Source: Sphingobacterium sp. JB170
GTDB lineage: Bacteria; Bacteroidota; Bacteroidia; Sphingobacteriales; Sphingobacteriaceae
Length of the DNA: 64,000 nt
Direction: 5' to 3'
Assembly (NCBI RefSeq): GCF_900163865.1
Contig: NZ_FUKU01000013.1
Location: 372,001-436,000 of the forward strand
Below the pieces are notes generated by a model, which searched no databases, was not told where the DNA came from, and saw only the letters and a list, made by a program, of their open reading frames with translations. Both the position numbers and the translations under genes were made by a program. Every line of letters starts with the position of its first letter. The first letter of the stretch is position 1. Positions 43,422 through 51,952 of this stretch are shown here, in pieces.

Positions 43422-43922
43422 TTAGCGTGCCAGACCCAGCTTTTGGCGGATATATTTCAATGCCTTTGTCAGGTGTTGTTCCACGGTTTTTTCGGAAATG
43501 GATAATTTACCGGCGATATCCCTGTTGTTCAGTCCCTGATCCCTGCTCATAACATAGATCTCCCTGCATCTGCAGGGCAATTTTTCCACGGCGTGGCCGA
43601 TCAGTTTTTGTATCTCATTAAAACTGACCTCCTGCTCGGTAAAGCATTGGAAGTCGCAAGCCTGTAACCGCAGTTCGTCTATCAGCAGTTGTTTCCTGCT
43701 TTCCTTCCTAAAAAAATCGAATACTTTGTATTTAACCGCTTTGTATAAATATTGTCTGATATCACCCTCAACGGTTAAATCGTTGCGCCTTTCCCATAAC
43801 GAAAGGAACACATCCTGCACAATCTCCTCCGATTCGCGTTGGCCACAACGGTAACTCAGTGCGTATCTCAGCAATTCATCTGCGTATTGTTTATATATAT
43901 GTTCGAATAATCTCAGATCCAT
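43422..43922 (-). CDS. ECF sigma factor (FecI-like)
   Basis: A 166-residue sigma-70 family protein. Region 2 is LFEHIYKQYADELLRYALSY with ESEEIVQDVFLSLWE. Region 4 carries YVMSRDQGLNNRDIAGKLSI and SEKTVEQHLTKALKYIRQKL. It has the Bacteroidetes sigma/FecR/TonB layout with the genes downstream. A Fur-box-like palindrome lies about 100 bp upstream (44024-44042). Confidence 0.94.
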   Translation of the reverse strand: MDLRLFEHIYKQYADELLRYALSYRCGQRESEEIVQDVFLSLWERRNDLTVEGDIRQYLYKAVKYKVFDFFRKESRKQLLIDELRLQACDFQCFTEQEVSFNEIQKLIGHAVEKLPCRCREIYVMSRDQGLNNRDIAGKLSISEKTVEQHLTKALKYIRQKLGLAR

Positions 43923-44023
43923 GATATTACACCAAAAATTGATCTGGCAGGGAAGCTGTTTTTGTGGCTTTCCGTTACCACAAGAAATTTTCCACCCTTT
44001 AAATCTGCCAAATATAATATTTT

Positions 44024-44042
44024 ATTTGGAAAGATTCTAAAT
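44024..44042 (-). promoter_or_regulatory. Fur-box-like palindrome upstream of the ECF sigma gene
   Basis: ATTTGGAAAGATTCTAAAT: a 9-1-9 imperfect inverted repeat (seven of nine positions), sharing the right arm ATTCTAAAT with the sites at 21965 and 52722. It is placed to repress the sigma gene when iron is sufficient. Confidence 0.5.
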
Positions 44043-44108
44043 AATAAAGTTCGATAGTCACTTAAATGTCAATATACGAGTACTTAAAGGCGTCTCCAAA
44101 ATAGACGG

Positions 44109-44276
44109 AATGAACCTACTTAGGTACGGGCTGTACTGTTGCTTAAAGAGGTACTGGTATACCCGGATATACAAAACAGACAAGCCCGCACTTAGGCAGG
44201 CCTGCACTTGTTTCCGGTATATCATCAAAAATTACCAGTTTTCTTTAAGCGGAAGCGTGTGCACGCTAATTTTTTC
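44109..44276. repeat. Dispersed repeat, copy 2 (about 168 bp)
   Basis: Near-identical partner of 26884-27052, in the same orientation, about 17.2 kb away. It lies between the sigma-factor promoter region and the zinc-ribbon gene and bounds the intact copy of the duplicated heme block. Confidence 0.9.
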
Positions 44277-44404
44277 TTATCTTCTATAGTTAAAAATCCG
44301 TGTTATTTATCCTGTCAGTAAGTTCATCTATTCCTCTAATTTCCATTGGAAAGTTTTTACACCTGGTAAAACTTCCATTCATCTTTTTGCAATTATTATG
44401 GTTA

Positions 44405-44599
44405 TTAACGACTTCCTATGATATAGGATTTCTTTCTGCATTTATAGCACACATAGCGCTTTATGGGCAGGAAGAAAAGGAAAGTCTTTACCCACCATGC
44501 CCTCGGAACACGATCATAGAGCGTGTTGCCTTTACAGCGTGGACAGTTCCTCAACGGTGTAATGTAACCCGGATTCTGTTCTGTTTTGTAATTTTGCAT
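44405..44599 (-). CDS. Small zinc-ribbon protein
   Basis: A 64-residue protein with two Cys pairs, NCPRCKGN and YVCYKCRKK, separated by an aromatic hydrophobic stretch (WWVKTFLFFLPIKR). This is the pattern of a small zinc ribbon, possibly membrane-associated. It directly follows heme oxygenase on the same strand (41 bp gap). No specific function recognised. Confidence 0.65.
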   Translation of the reverse strand: MQNYKTEQNPGYITPLRNCPRCKGNTLYDRVPRAWWVKTFLFFLPIKRYVCYKCRKKSYIIGSR

Positions 44600-44640
44600 T
44601 CCTGTTTAACCATCTATTTTTATCCCGAAGCACGCCGGTC

Positions 44641-45201
44641 CTATTGCATGGCCACGGCATCGTCAAAAACATCGCCGAACCGACCGAACGTCTCTATAGC
44701 TGTATCTATTGCCCTTTCTCTGTCCATCTCGTTGCCGGGCAGGGCATTCAGCGCAGCGGTAAACGATCCCCACATTTGGCCGGATTCCGCACCGTAACCG
44801 CTAAAGAAAGAAAATCCGTTGGCTATACCTTTCTTTTGCAGCATCTGCACGATGTACGGCCCACCCATGATGGAGCCCTCCAATACATACAATGCGCCCA
44901 TTGCTTGTATGGAATCATCTACTTCTGGTGCAATGGCCACGGGCAGGTCGCAAAGATTCCCACCAAGCGTTTCGATGTCGGCCTTGATGTACGACGAATT
45001 GCGCCGTTCCTTATAGTCTGGCAATACCGCCTCAGTATAAGGTGCTATAGCTTTTTCAACAGCGTTGAAATAAGCATAGAAGCATTTCAGCAATCCTACA
45101 TAATCGGCATCGTTAGCGATGTCCTTGATACGGAGCACTACTTTTTTCTCCGTTTCCTGATGGCCCCTTCTGGTGGCCTCTTTGATTTTTGTACTTAACA
45201 T
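44641..45201 (-). CDS. Heme oxygenase (biliverdin-producing family)
   Basis: A 186-residue cytoplasmic protein from the ATG at 45201 (MLSTKIKEATRRGHQETEKK; the frame extends upstream through the neighbouring gene). The helix with the proximal histidine (HQETEKK, His near residue 14) and GALYVLEGSIMGGPYIVQML (the distal-helix glycines) are typical. It would open heme and release iron and biliverdin. It is co-directional with the 106-residue gene and TonB receptor upstream. Confidence 0.88.
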   Translation of the reverse strand: MLSTKIKEATRRGHQETEKKVVLRIKDIANDADYVGLLKCFYAYFNAVEKAIAPYTEAVLPDYKERRNSSYIKADIETLGGNLCDLPVAIAPEVDDSIQAMGALYVLEGSIMGGPYIVQMLQKKGIANGFSFFSGYGAESGQMWGSFTAALNALPGNEMDRERAIDTAIETFGRFGDVFDDAVAMQ

Positions 45202-45220
45202 TTTCTTTCCTTTTTTTCGT

Positions 45221-45541
45221 TTAGCTATTAATAATGTTATACACCTGATACAGACACAATGCATCATGAACAGCCGTTTTGAAATCAGCAAACTCCCATT
45301 CATCAAAGGCAAAGCTGATTTCGGGATTGGGTGTATGGATGATGACTTTCCATTCGCCATCCGGGAATTCCACACAAGCTGTCTCAAAGAGCACTTCGTC
45401 GAGGAAACGGGAAAAATCCGACAATGCCTCCGCATCCAACCGCAAGATAAGGTTGCTGTGCCAGATATGGATTATCTGGCAACAAGTGGTCTGTGTGATC
45501 GTTGTTTTGCCCTCCCGGCTCAGTGTTTTCAGCTTGCACAT
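45221..45541 (-). CDS. Conserved 106-aa heme-locus protein
   Basis: A 106-residue soluble protein nearly identical to that at 27431-27718, with an 11-residue longer C-terminus. Features are TTCCQIIHIWHSN (adjacent Cys pair and two His), an acidic helix (LSDFSRFLDEVLFET) and a beta-rich tail. It lies between the TonB receptor (14 bp) and heme oxygenase (20 bp). I do not know the family function. The Cys/His content and constant position suggest a heme or iron partner role. Confidence 0.75.
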   Translation of the reverse strand: MCKLKTLSREGKTTITQTTCCQIIHIWHSNLILRLDAEALSDFSRFLDEVLFETACVEFPDGEWKVIIHTPNPEISFAFDEWEFADFKTAVHDALCLYQVYNIINS

Positions 45542-45554
45542 ACTATTTCCTTTA

Positions 45555-47942
45555 TCAATTCTTATAAAACCGATACGTCAGCCCCATGAGCAGGACACGA
45601 CCGGGTTGTCCCGGCATGAGCCTGTCTGTGTAGTCCGTAATATTGTCTGCGGTAAGCTGCAAGCTCAGGTGCTGCTTTATAAGTTTCTTTTCTATCGCCG
45701 CATTCACCAGAAAATGCCCGTTCACAAAGGTGTCGTATTGGTCAAGAAAGCGGTTATTGTTCCGGTCTACAAAACCGTACTTACCCCGGTAATTGACCCG
45801 TATATTGGCGGTAATATCCCACGGGGCAAAGCGGTAGGCCACCCGCAGGTTGGCCATGTGACGGGAGCGGTTTTCCAGCCCGAAGTAGTCGGATAGCCTG
45901 GAATCCCTGAATACCCCGGTAGCATTGTCCCGCACCGACCCGTAAGCTCCAGTGCTGTTGCGGATGCTGTCCATCACACCTTTGTCCTTGGAAACCAGAT
46001 ACTGATAACCTGCTGTAATATCCACATCCCGAAAAGGGCTGTAGCCTATACTTGCCTCCAGTCCTGTGTTGAATGATTCGGGCAGGTTCTGGTAGGTGTA
46101 TATATCCCTGATACTTGTGCCAGTAGCCACGCGGATGCTGTTGATCTGGTTGGAGAGTTTATGATAGAATACGTTAATATTAATCTTGAGGTTTTGCCTT
46201 GGCGTGAAGTCAAAACCACCGTTGAAAGATAGCGACTTCTCGGCCTGAAGGTTCTGATCCAGTTGGTTGACCAGATATTCCCTGATTTCACTGATTTGCC
46301 CGGCATCTTTCATGTCCTGGAGTGTCTGGCCGAGCAGTTCTGCACCGATGACTAAGTAGTTGGCTATTGGATTCATAAATACCTGATAACGCTGACGATA
46401 ATCGGGTGTCTTGAATCCACTGCCGAGCGCCATCTTGAACGTCAGTGTCGGTAGGATATGGTACTGCAAGCCGAGGCTCGGGTTCAGGCGTCCACCGAAA
46501 CTGTTGTGGTGGTCGTAGCGCAAACCTCCTACTGCTTCTAGTCGGTCACTGATTTTCCAATCGCCTTGCAGGTACGCAAAGCCGCTCCACAGGCCCCCTG
46601 GCACGTTGAAGTCCCGGTTGTCCATGTTCTCTACGCTACCGCCCAATCCCCCGGTGAATTTCAGATTGTGTACCGGTGCGTAGGCAAACTGTTGTTCGAA
46701 GCGGTGCAGGGTCTGCTCGAATTTTTCGGCGCTGGCCTGGGCGCCGGTCTGCTGCCAAAGGATGCTCATATCCGACACGTATCGGGTGAGGTAATAGCGA
46801 CTCATGCTGCGTAGGCCGCCATTAAAAGTCTTGTCGTAGGTCAGCGAGGCATTGATATCGGTGATGTCCTGGCTGTCGCCCGCAGTATTTTGGTTACCCC
46901 CCGTGCCGAAAATCTGTTGCATATAGGATTTGCGCAAAGCGTACCTTGCTGAAGTGCCTATGGTACTGGTTTCGGTCAATCGGTACCTTGCCCGTCCCTG
47001 TACCGTATAGTCATCATAAGGTGGTGCAGTAGTACCTCCTGACATAAATTGGGGGTCAGTATTGAAGCCATCGGTGCGGTAATAGTTGGCAGAGAGGTTG
47101 ACCGAACCCCGCTGATGATGGAACGGTGTCTCGCCTTCTAAGGTGGCGTCCACAATGTTGAGCGAGCCATACCGCAGGGCAGCCAACGCCTGTGGCTGTA
47201 TGGCACCGTGACGAGTGACGATGTTGATGGCACCGCCCAATGCCTCGCTACCAAAGAGGCAGGACGAAGCACCCTTAATGATCTCGATACGCTCGATATT
47301 GCTCACGCTGATCCGTGACAGGTCGAAGTTGCCGCTATTGCGGCCGACCATCGGCTGCCCGTCGATCAGGATCATCACATAATCACTGCCAAAGCCCTGC
47401 ATCTGTACGCCCACGGCCCTTGCTCCTCCTCCTATGTCATTGACCACGGCAATGCCCGTCTGCTCTTTCAATACTTCATCCAGTCGGCGGCTGCCCATCT
47501 GGGCAATGGTTTCCTTGCTGATGACCGTTACGGGCATGGCGCTACGCTCTATATCGAGCAGATGATCGACGGCAGTCATCTTGCCCAGCACTTCCACCTC
47601 GTCCAGTGTATTTTCGCCCTCATCAAGCCGTATCTCGATGGTATTGGTTTTCCCGACCTCGATTTTTGCGTTGACCGTATATGACCGATAGCCCAGCCTA
47701 CTTATATATACCGTGTATTTTCCGGCAATGACGCCCATGAAGAGGAAGTTGCCGTTTTCATCGGTCTGGGTGTGGTGCATGTCGGGTTCGAGGCGGACAC
47801 TTGCACCTATTATGGGAGAGTTCTGGTCGTTCAGTACCTGACCGCTAAGGGAACCTCTTATGGTAGATTGGGGATATAAATATGGTAGATTAATAAGCAG
47901 AAGAGCAAAGAGAATATACAGCTTATTATTTAGTTTTTTCAA
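45555..47942 (-). CDS. TonB-dependent heme/iron receptor with CarboxypepD-like domain
   Basis: A 795-residue receptor. Signal peptide (LYILFALLLINLPYLYPQ), then a carboxypeptidase-regulatory-like domain (SGQVLNDQNSPIIGASVRLE, GKYTVYISRLGYRSYTV; residues ~30-110), plug (LDEVLKEQTGIAVVNDIGGG, YVMILIDGQPMVGRNSG, IERIEIIKGASSCLFGSEAL) and barrel ending GLTYRFYKN. It heads a run with the 106-residue protein and heme oxygenase, so heme is the likely substrate. The broken tail at 27738-27868 derives from a gene like this one. Confidence 0.93.
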   Translation of the reverse strand: MKKLNNKLYILFALLLINLPYLYPQSTIRGSLSGQVLNDQNSPIIGASVRLEPDMHHTQTDENGNFLFMGVIAGKYTVYISRLGYRSYTVNAKIEVGKTNTIEIRLDEGENTLDEVEVLGKMTAVDHLLDIERSAMPVTVISKETIAQMGSRRLDEVLKEQTGIAVVNDIGGGARAVGVQMQGFGSDYVMILIDGQPMVGRNSGNFDLSRISVSNIERIEIIKGASSCLFGSEALGGAINIVTRHGAIQPQALAALRYGSLNIVDATLEGETPFHHQRGSVNLSANYYRTDGFNTDPQFMSGGTTAPPYDDYTVQGRARYRLTETSTIGTSARYALRKSYMQQIFGTGGNQNTAGDSQDITDINASLTYDKTFNGGLRSMSRYYLTRYVSDMSILWQQTGAQASAEKFEQTLHRFEQQFAYAPVHNLKFTGGLGGSVENMDNRDFNVPGGLWSGFAYLQGDWKISDRLEAVGGLRYDHHNSFGGRLNPSLGLQYHILPTLTFKMALGSGFKTPDYRQRYQVFMNPIANYLVIGAELLGQTLQDMKDAGQISEIREYLVNQLDQNLQAEKSLSFNGGFDFTPRQNLKININVFYHKLSNQINSIRVATGTSIRDIYTYQNLPESFNTGLEASIGYSPFRDVDITAGYQYLVSKDKGVMDSIRNSTGAYGSVRDNATGVFRDSRLSDYFGLENRSRHMANLRVAYRFAPWDITANIRVNYRGKYGFVDRNNNRFLDQYDTFVNGHFLVNAAIEKKLIKQHLSLQLTADNITDYTDRLMPGQPGRVLLMGLTYRFYKN

Positions 47943-48159
47943 TTTTCAGTTTTTTGCTTTTTTTAATATCAATCGACGGAATTACTTAGATACGTGTTAC
48001 ATCACAAAAAATAATCTGCTCCGTACTACCTATATTTTCACGAACTTAGGCCCTGCAACTTTAACAGGATAAGTCCTGTGTGACGATTAATGTATGTTGT
48101 TCCGTTACTTTTCTTCTAACCATTACGCTTTCTTATGCAATGGATTTAAATAGAAATGA

Positions 48160-48175
48160 GGAGCCTATTGGCTCC
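48160..48175 (-). terminator. Hairpin downstream of the 48227-48724 gene
   Basis: GGAGCC, loop TATT, GGCTCC; on the minus strand it is followed by the T-rich TCATTTCTATTT. Placed about 50 bp past the gene's stop, it is a fair intrinsic terminator and separates that gene from the TonB receptor. Confidence 0.5.
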
Positions 48176-48226
48176 CCCTTTCCTATAAGCTAATTGGAAA
48201 GCATGGTTAATCTTCCCGAAAGCCTG

Positions 48227-48724
48227 TTACAACTGTTTTACCTCAAAGGTATATATACCCTGGTTATTGGTAGCTGTACCATTGGCCTGGTACCCCGTAG
48301 CCGCAAAGGCATAAGTGTTGGTTCCATCGCTGACATACATGACAAAATCCTCAACGAGGCTTACGATGCCACCTTCGGTATATTCATACCAACCTATCGG
48401 GTTAGCCCCGGTTCCGGTACCTTTTCTACCTAATGCGTACGGGGCTGCAGTACTTGGAGTACTACTTGTAACATCATCAAAAGCTGTATCGTCACTGTAC
48501 TGTAGCGTAAAACTGCCTGAAGCTGGGCTAATGAACGAATTGTTATAACTGTCGAACTTTAGTTGTCTGCCCGCACCTGATGTTTCCCCTTGGGTGCCAT
48601 TAACTATGTTGAAATAAATGGTGCCATAATCACCGCCACCTAAGGCAGGATTTCCCCAGTTTCCCTCCAATGTCACGGACCATGCGGTTAAGGATATTTT
48701 TACGTGTTTTAAAAGATGTATCAT
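48227..48724 (-). CDS. Possible HmuY-like protein lacking a signal peptide
   Basis: A 165-residue protein starting MIHLLKHVKISLTAWSV; the frame is open to 48850. The parts IYFNIVNGTQGETSG, NPIGWYEYTEGG, DFVMYVSDGTNTYAFAATGY and GIYTFEVKQL follow the order of HmuY proteins (sheet start, GWYxY, DGxxYA, final YTFEY). No signal peptide or lipobox is present, which is odd for a surface hemophore; the gene may be truncated at its 5' end or be mis-started. It is last in a run of surface-protein genes beginning at 52705. Confidence 0.6.
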   Translation of the reverse strand: MIHLLKHVKISLTAWSVTLEGNWGNPALGGGDYGTIYFNIVNGTQGETSGAGRQLKFDSYNNSFISPASGSFTLQYSDDTAFDDVTSSTPSTAAPYALGRKGTGTGANPIGWYEYTEGGIVSLVEDFVMYVSDGTNTYAFAATGYQANGTATNNQGIYTFEVKQL

Positions 48725-48976
48725 GATATGATAAAATTTATGGGACTTTTTTTCATAAAAGCCCGGATGAACTAATATTGTGTCCCGTACCGATAAAGTG
48801 CAACACATCCATTGCAGCCCCGATTCCCCCAGCGGCCGGTACAGGCACATTAATTTATAACGTAAGCCGTGGGTTGTTTGCTGTGGCGGAGCGATCCATT
48901 ATTGATTTTTCTTGCTTCTTATTACCATATAGTTTGTTTTTAGATTAAAGTGATTGAAAACTTTTACCATTGTGTT

Positions 48977-50026
48977 TTACTCCAACACATTTATTTCCGG
49001 CCATGGCCATAGTGTACTCAAACTATTTGGAGTTGAGAGATCTGGATTTAAGCCACTTTGTATAATGAATCTGGAATTGTTTATGTTGACACCCGCAATT
49101 TTATAATCCGCCGTTACTGTAGTGGGCAATTGATAAGTAAGCCGAGTACCACTATCGCTGATAAGCTTGGCTTTGGCAGAGCTCTCTATATAGTTTCCGT
49201 TAGGATCCAAAACAGTAATACCTGCATCCATGAAATTCCCTTCAAAATAGGGGGCGGATTCCCCGCTCAGACTGTAGGAAATAGTTAGTTGGCCACCTGC
49301 GGTCACTTCCGTCTGGTCAATGGTTGCACTAAAGCTAAATGCCGTAGACCTTGTCGATGGGTTGATATAATAGGCAGGGAAAGTTACGTTGTAAAAATCG
49401 GAGGCAAACTCCAACCTGTACCAGCGCCCCGCTACGATGCCGGCCTCATTGTCGTAAGGTAACCCGCTAACATGCAGTCTGGTAATACCAAAACTGGTAA
49501 AATATTTTCTATCTACCGGAAACCTTTGCCCGGTTATGCTGTCTATCAGGGTTATTTTTGCGCTAAGGGTATCTATAAATTCTCCTCGCAGTTCAAAAAG
49601 TTGATTCCCCGCATCACCTCCCATTGAGTAGGTAGTACCTATATGGAATTCTAACGTTGTCGCCGGGCGTTTTGTGATGGGTTTCAGGGTATAGGTACGG
49701 GTACTGCCATCCTGTGCCGTTACGGTATAAACGGTTTCTTCGCTGAAAGCTACTTCCGTACCCGATGCAGGGCTTACCTTTGCATTTTCCGATACACTTA
49801 TACTGGGAACAATGCTTTCTGGAACGGGTTGGAACGGAGGCCAGTATACCAGAATGCTATCAGAGGTTACCGTCGCCTTTAATGTATTACCCTCAGCGTC
49901 GCTAAGGTCAAACTTTTCAATATCGTTAAATGGGTAGTCCAGATACTCATCGGAGCAGCTATAAGTTATGAACAATATCATGGAAAACAGCCATAGCATC
50001 TGTTTTATTCTTATTCTTGTATTCAT
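48977..50026 (-). CDS. Lipoprotein with DUF5018-like domain
   Basis: A 349-residue lipoprotein (ITYSCSDEY, Cys near residue 24). Residues ~75-120 (PSISVSENAKVSPASGTEVA, then TVYTVTAQDGSTRTYTL) match the DUF5018-like small beta domain found in Bacteroidetes surface lipoproteins. Two more beta-sandwich regions follow. It is the second of two related lipoproteins between the HmuY pair and the TonB receptor, and may be a surface-binding partner of that receptor. Confidence 0.78.
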   Translation of the reverse strand: MNTRIRIKQMLWLFSMILFITYSCSDEYLDYPFNDIEKFDLSDAEGNTLKATVTSDSILVYWPPFQPVPESIVPSISVSENAKVSPASGTEVAFSEETVYTVTAQDGSTRTYTLKPITKRPATTLEFHIGTTYSMGGDAGNQLFELRGEFIDTLSAKITLIDSITGQRFPVDRKYFTSFGITRLHVSGLPYDNEAGIVAGRWYRLEFASDFYNVTFPAYYINPSTRSTAFSFSATIDQTEVTAGGQLTISYSLSGESAPYFEGNFMDAGITVLDPNGNYIESSAKAKLISDSGTRLTYQLPTTVTADYKIAGVNINNSRFIIQSGLNPDLSTPNSLSTLWPWPEINVLE

Positions 50027-50107
50027 TTGTTTCTTTGTTATGATTTTTATGTTACGGTGATGGTTTATGCTGCAACTTCTAAGGGTTTAAAAGTGCTGTT
50101 TGAACCC

Positions 50108-51082
50108 TTATTCCTCAACTGTAAAAGATGATACACGGTGTGTTACCACATCGGGCCAGTCGGAATAGGTGCCGTATAAGATCCCCGGACGGTTTTCGCC
50201 CAAAGGCAGATCTTCGGGTATTTTTACGGTTGCCGTTGTGCGATCACTGCTTTGTATGGGCAGGTCATACGCTACACCACCTATCTCTACCGTAAGCTTT
50301 GTCAGGCCTAAAAACACATAATTGTTCTGGCTATTGAAAACATAGTCTTCACCCCGTTTTACCCGGATCAAACCCGTCGTTAGCTGAGGTGCCCGGTATC
50401 TGACGGTCAGGGGTTTTTCTGTTTTGGCTGTATTGCCCAAAAAACCTATTTCCACATCGTAATTACCCGCCGTGGCCTCTGCCGGTATGGGCAAGCGGAA
50501 CGAATACCCCAGATAGTTATAGGCATTTTTTATCTCCACATTGGTTACATCGGGCTCAAACACCTCTCCGGTTTCCTGATTGGTAAGCTTTGCCGTCAGG
50601 GTCTCTGCACTGTAGCTATAGAAATCGCCATACACGGTGATCGTAGCGTTGGGATATCCATTCGCTATATCCGTTGTTCGGAGAAATTCCACGCTAAGGC
50701 TTGGCGGCCCTTGGACTACAATTTCCAGCGTATAGGTACGTTTGGTTCCATCGCTACCGGTAACGGTATAGGTCTGTCCGGTTTCCTTAACGCTGACCGG
50801 CAGAATCTCGCCCTCCACTTCGGCCCCATCGGCAACGGTTATTTCCGGGTCTATGACGTCTATAGAAAGGTAATAGGGAATATATACCGTAATGGTATTG
50901 GCATCATTATCTATACTGCCGTAAATAAAAGCTTCATCGGCTATGTTCGTCACCTTGTATTCCACTATCTTATTTTGTGGCAATAAGGGTGGGTCTATCG
51001 TATCCTTGCAGGACGAAAGAAATACTAGAAAAGAAAATACAATCAGTATTTGGGTTATAATATGTTTAGAACTGTAATCCAT
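50108..51082 (-). CDS. Lipoprotein with DUF5018-like and IPT-like beta domains
   Basis: A 324-residue lipoprotein (VFLSSCKDT, Cys near residue 25). PEITVADGAEVEGE with YTVTGSDGTKRTYTLEI parallels the neighbour's DUF5018-like domain. The later part (LTAKLTNQETGEVFEPDVTN, and a FRLPIPAEATAGNYDVEIGF region) looks like IPT/TIG-type immunoglobulin-like folds. It starts 25 bp after the upstream HmuY gene's stop. Likely surface-exposed. Confidence 0.78.
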   Translation of the reverse strand: MDYSSKHIITQILIVFSFLVFLSSCKDTIDPPLLPQNKIVEYKVTNIADEAFIYGSIDNDANTITVYIPYYLSIDVIDPEITVADGAEVEGEILPVSVKETGQTYTVTGSDGTKRTYTLEIVVQGPPSLSVEFLRTTDIANGYPNATITVYGDFYSYSAETLTAKLTNQETGEVFEPDVTNVEIKNAYNYLGYSFRLPIPAEATAGNYDVEIGFLGNTAKTEKPLTVRYRAPQLTTGLIRVKRGEDYVFNSQNNYVFLGLTKLTVEIGGVAYDLPIQSSDRTTATVKIPEDLPLGENRPGILYGTYSDWPDVVTHRVSSFTVEE

Positions 51083-51107
51083 TTTGTAATTAATTATGAA
51101 AAGGGTG

Positions 51108-51920
51108 TTATCTTGTTATTTCAAATTTTGTGCTTCCTGCCTTGGCCAATACATACTCGAAAGTATAATATACATGAGGAGAGTCCCGTCTCCATTCCGA
51201 TGGATCGGTTTGGTCCTTGTACAGGCTAATCATCTTTATCTTTGCGTAATTGCCCCGTGCCGTCCGTACCACGAGTGTACGCGGCGGAAGTTTACGCTCG
51301 TTTGCGGCACCTTTGTACAGTGTAGCTGTATCTGCGAGACAATAAGCAATGTGTTGGTATTCAAAGGAGCCATCATTAAAAATAGTTCCGGCAAAGTCAT
51401 AGCAGTAGTAACCTACACCGCTGCCGAATGCTCCTGCGTCGTCCGTCCCGAAAATGCCCGATCCGGTGCGGAACTGCGCATCGCCAGGTATGTCCACCAC
51501 ATCATCAAATGCCTTTTCGAGAATAAGTATGCCACCTTTACCCGGTCCTCGGTAGCCAAGATTGGAAACATCTGTACCATTATTCCCCCCGGCGAAGCTC
51601 CTATAAACACCGTTGAAACTGATATCCCATCTGGCGGTCTGTGTGTAGGCGGTGTTCACCGTAGTTTGATTTTCCAAACTGTAGTATATGGGATCTTGGT
51701 TTGCCATAGGTTCGTGCCCTGCGGGGAGCTCTCCTCCAAGATTGGTAACGGTAATCAGTTTATTGAAAATAGATTCGTCCACAGGGGGAGCCGGTTCCGG
51801 CTCGGGCACACCACTTTCCTTGTCGCAGGATGATAGTGTAGCTATTGAAAGTAGGATAATAAAGCACTTCAATAATGCCTTGTAGAATTTGTCGTTTGTT
51901 TTGCAACCTGTTGATGCCAT
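51108..51920 (-). CDS. hmuY: HmuY-family lipoprotein (locus 2, second)
   Basis: A 270-residue lipoprotein (ATLSSCDKE, Cys near residue 32). HmuY landmarks are YYSLENQT early, ARWDISFNGVYRS (the WDIAF motif), YYCYDFAGT, TLVVRTARGNYAKIKMISLY and YYTFEYVLA near the end. HmuY lipoproteins capture heme and pass it to a TonB receptor. Paralogous to the next gene upstream. Confidence 0.87.
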   Translation of the reverse strand: MASTGCKTNDKFYKALLKCFIILLSIATLSSCDKESGVPEPEPAPPVDESIFNKLITVTNLGGELPAGHEPMANQDPIYYSLENQTTVNTAYTQTARWDISFNGVYRSFAGGNNGTDVSNLGYRGPGKGGILILEKAFDDVVDIPGDAQFRTGSGIFGTDDAGAFGSGVGYYCYDFAGTIFNDGSFEYQHIAYCLADTATLYKGAANERKLPPRTLVVRTARGNYAKIKMISLYKDQTDPSEWRRDSPHVYYTFEYVLAKAGSTKFEITR

Positions 51921-51952
51921 CGGTTCCGTTGTGTAATTGTTTTAATCCTATA

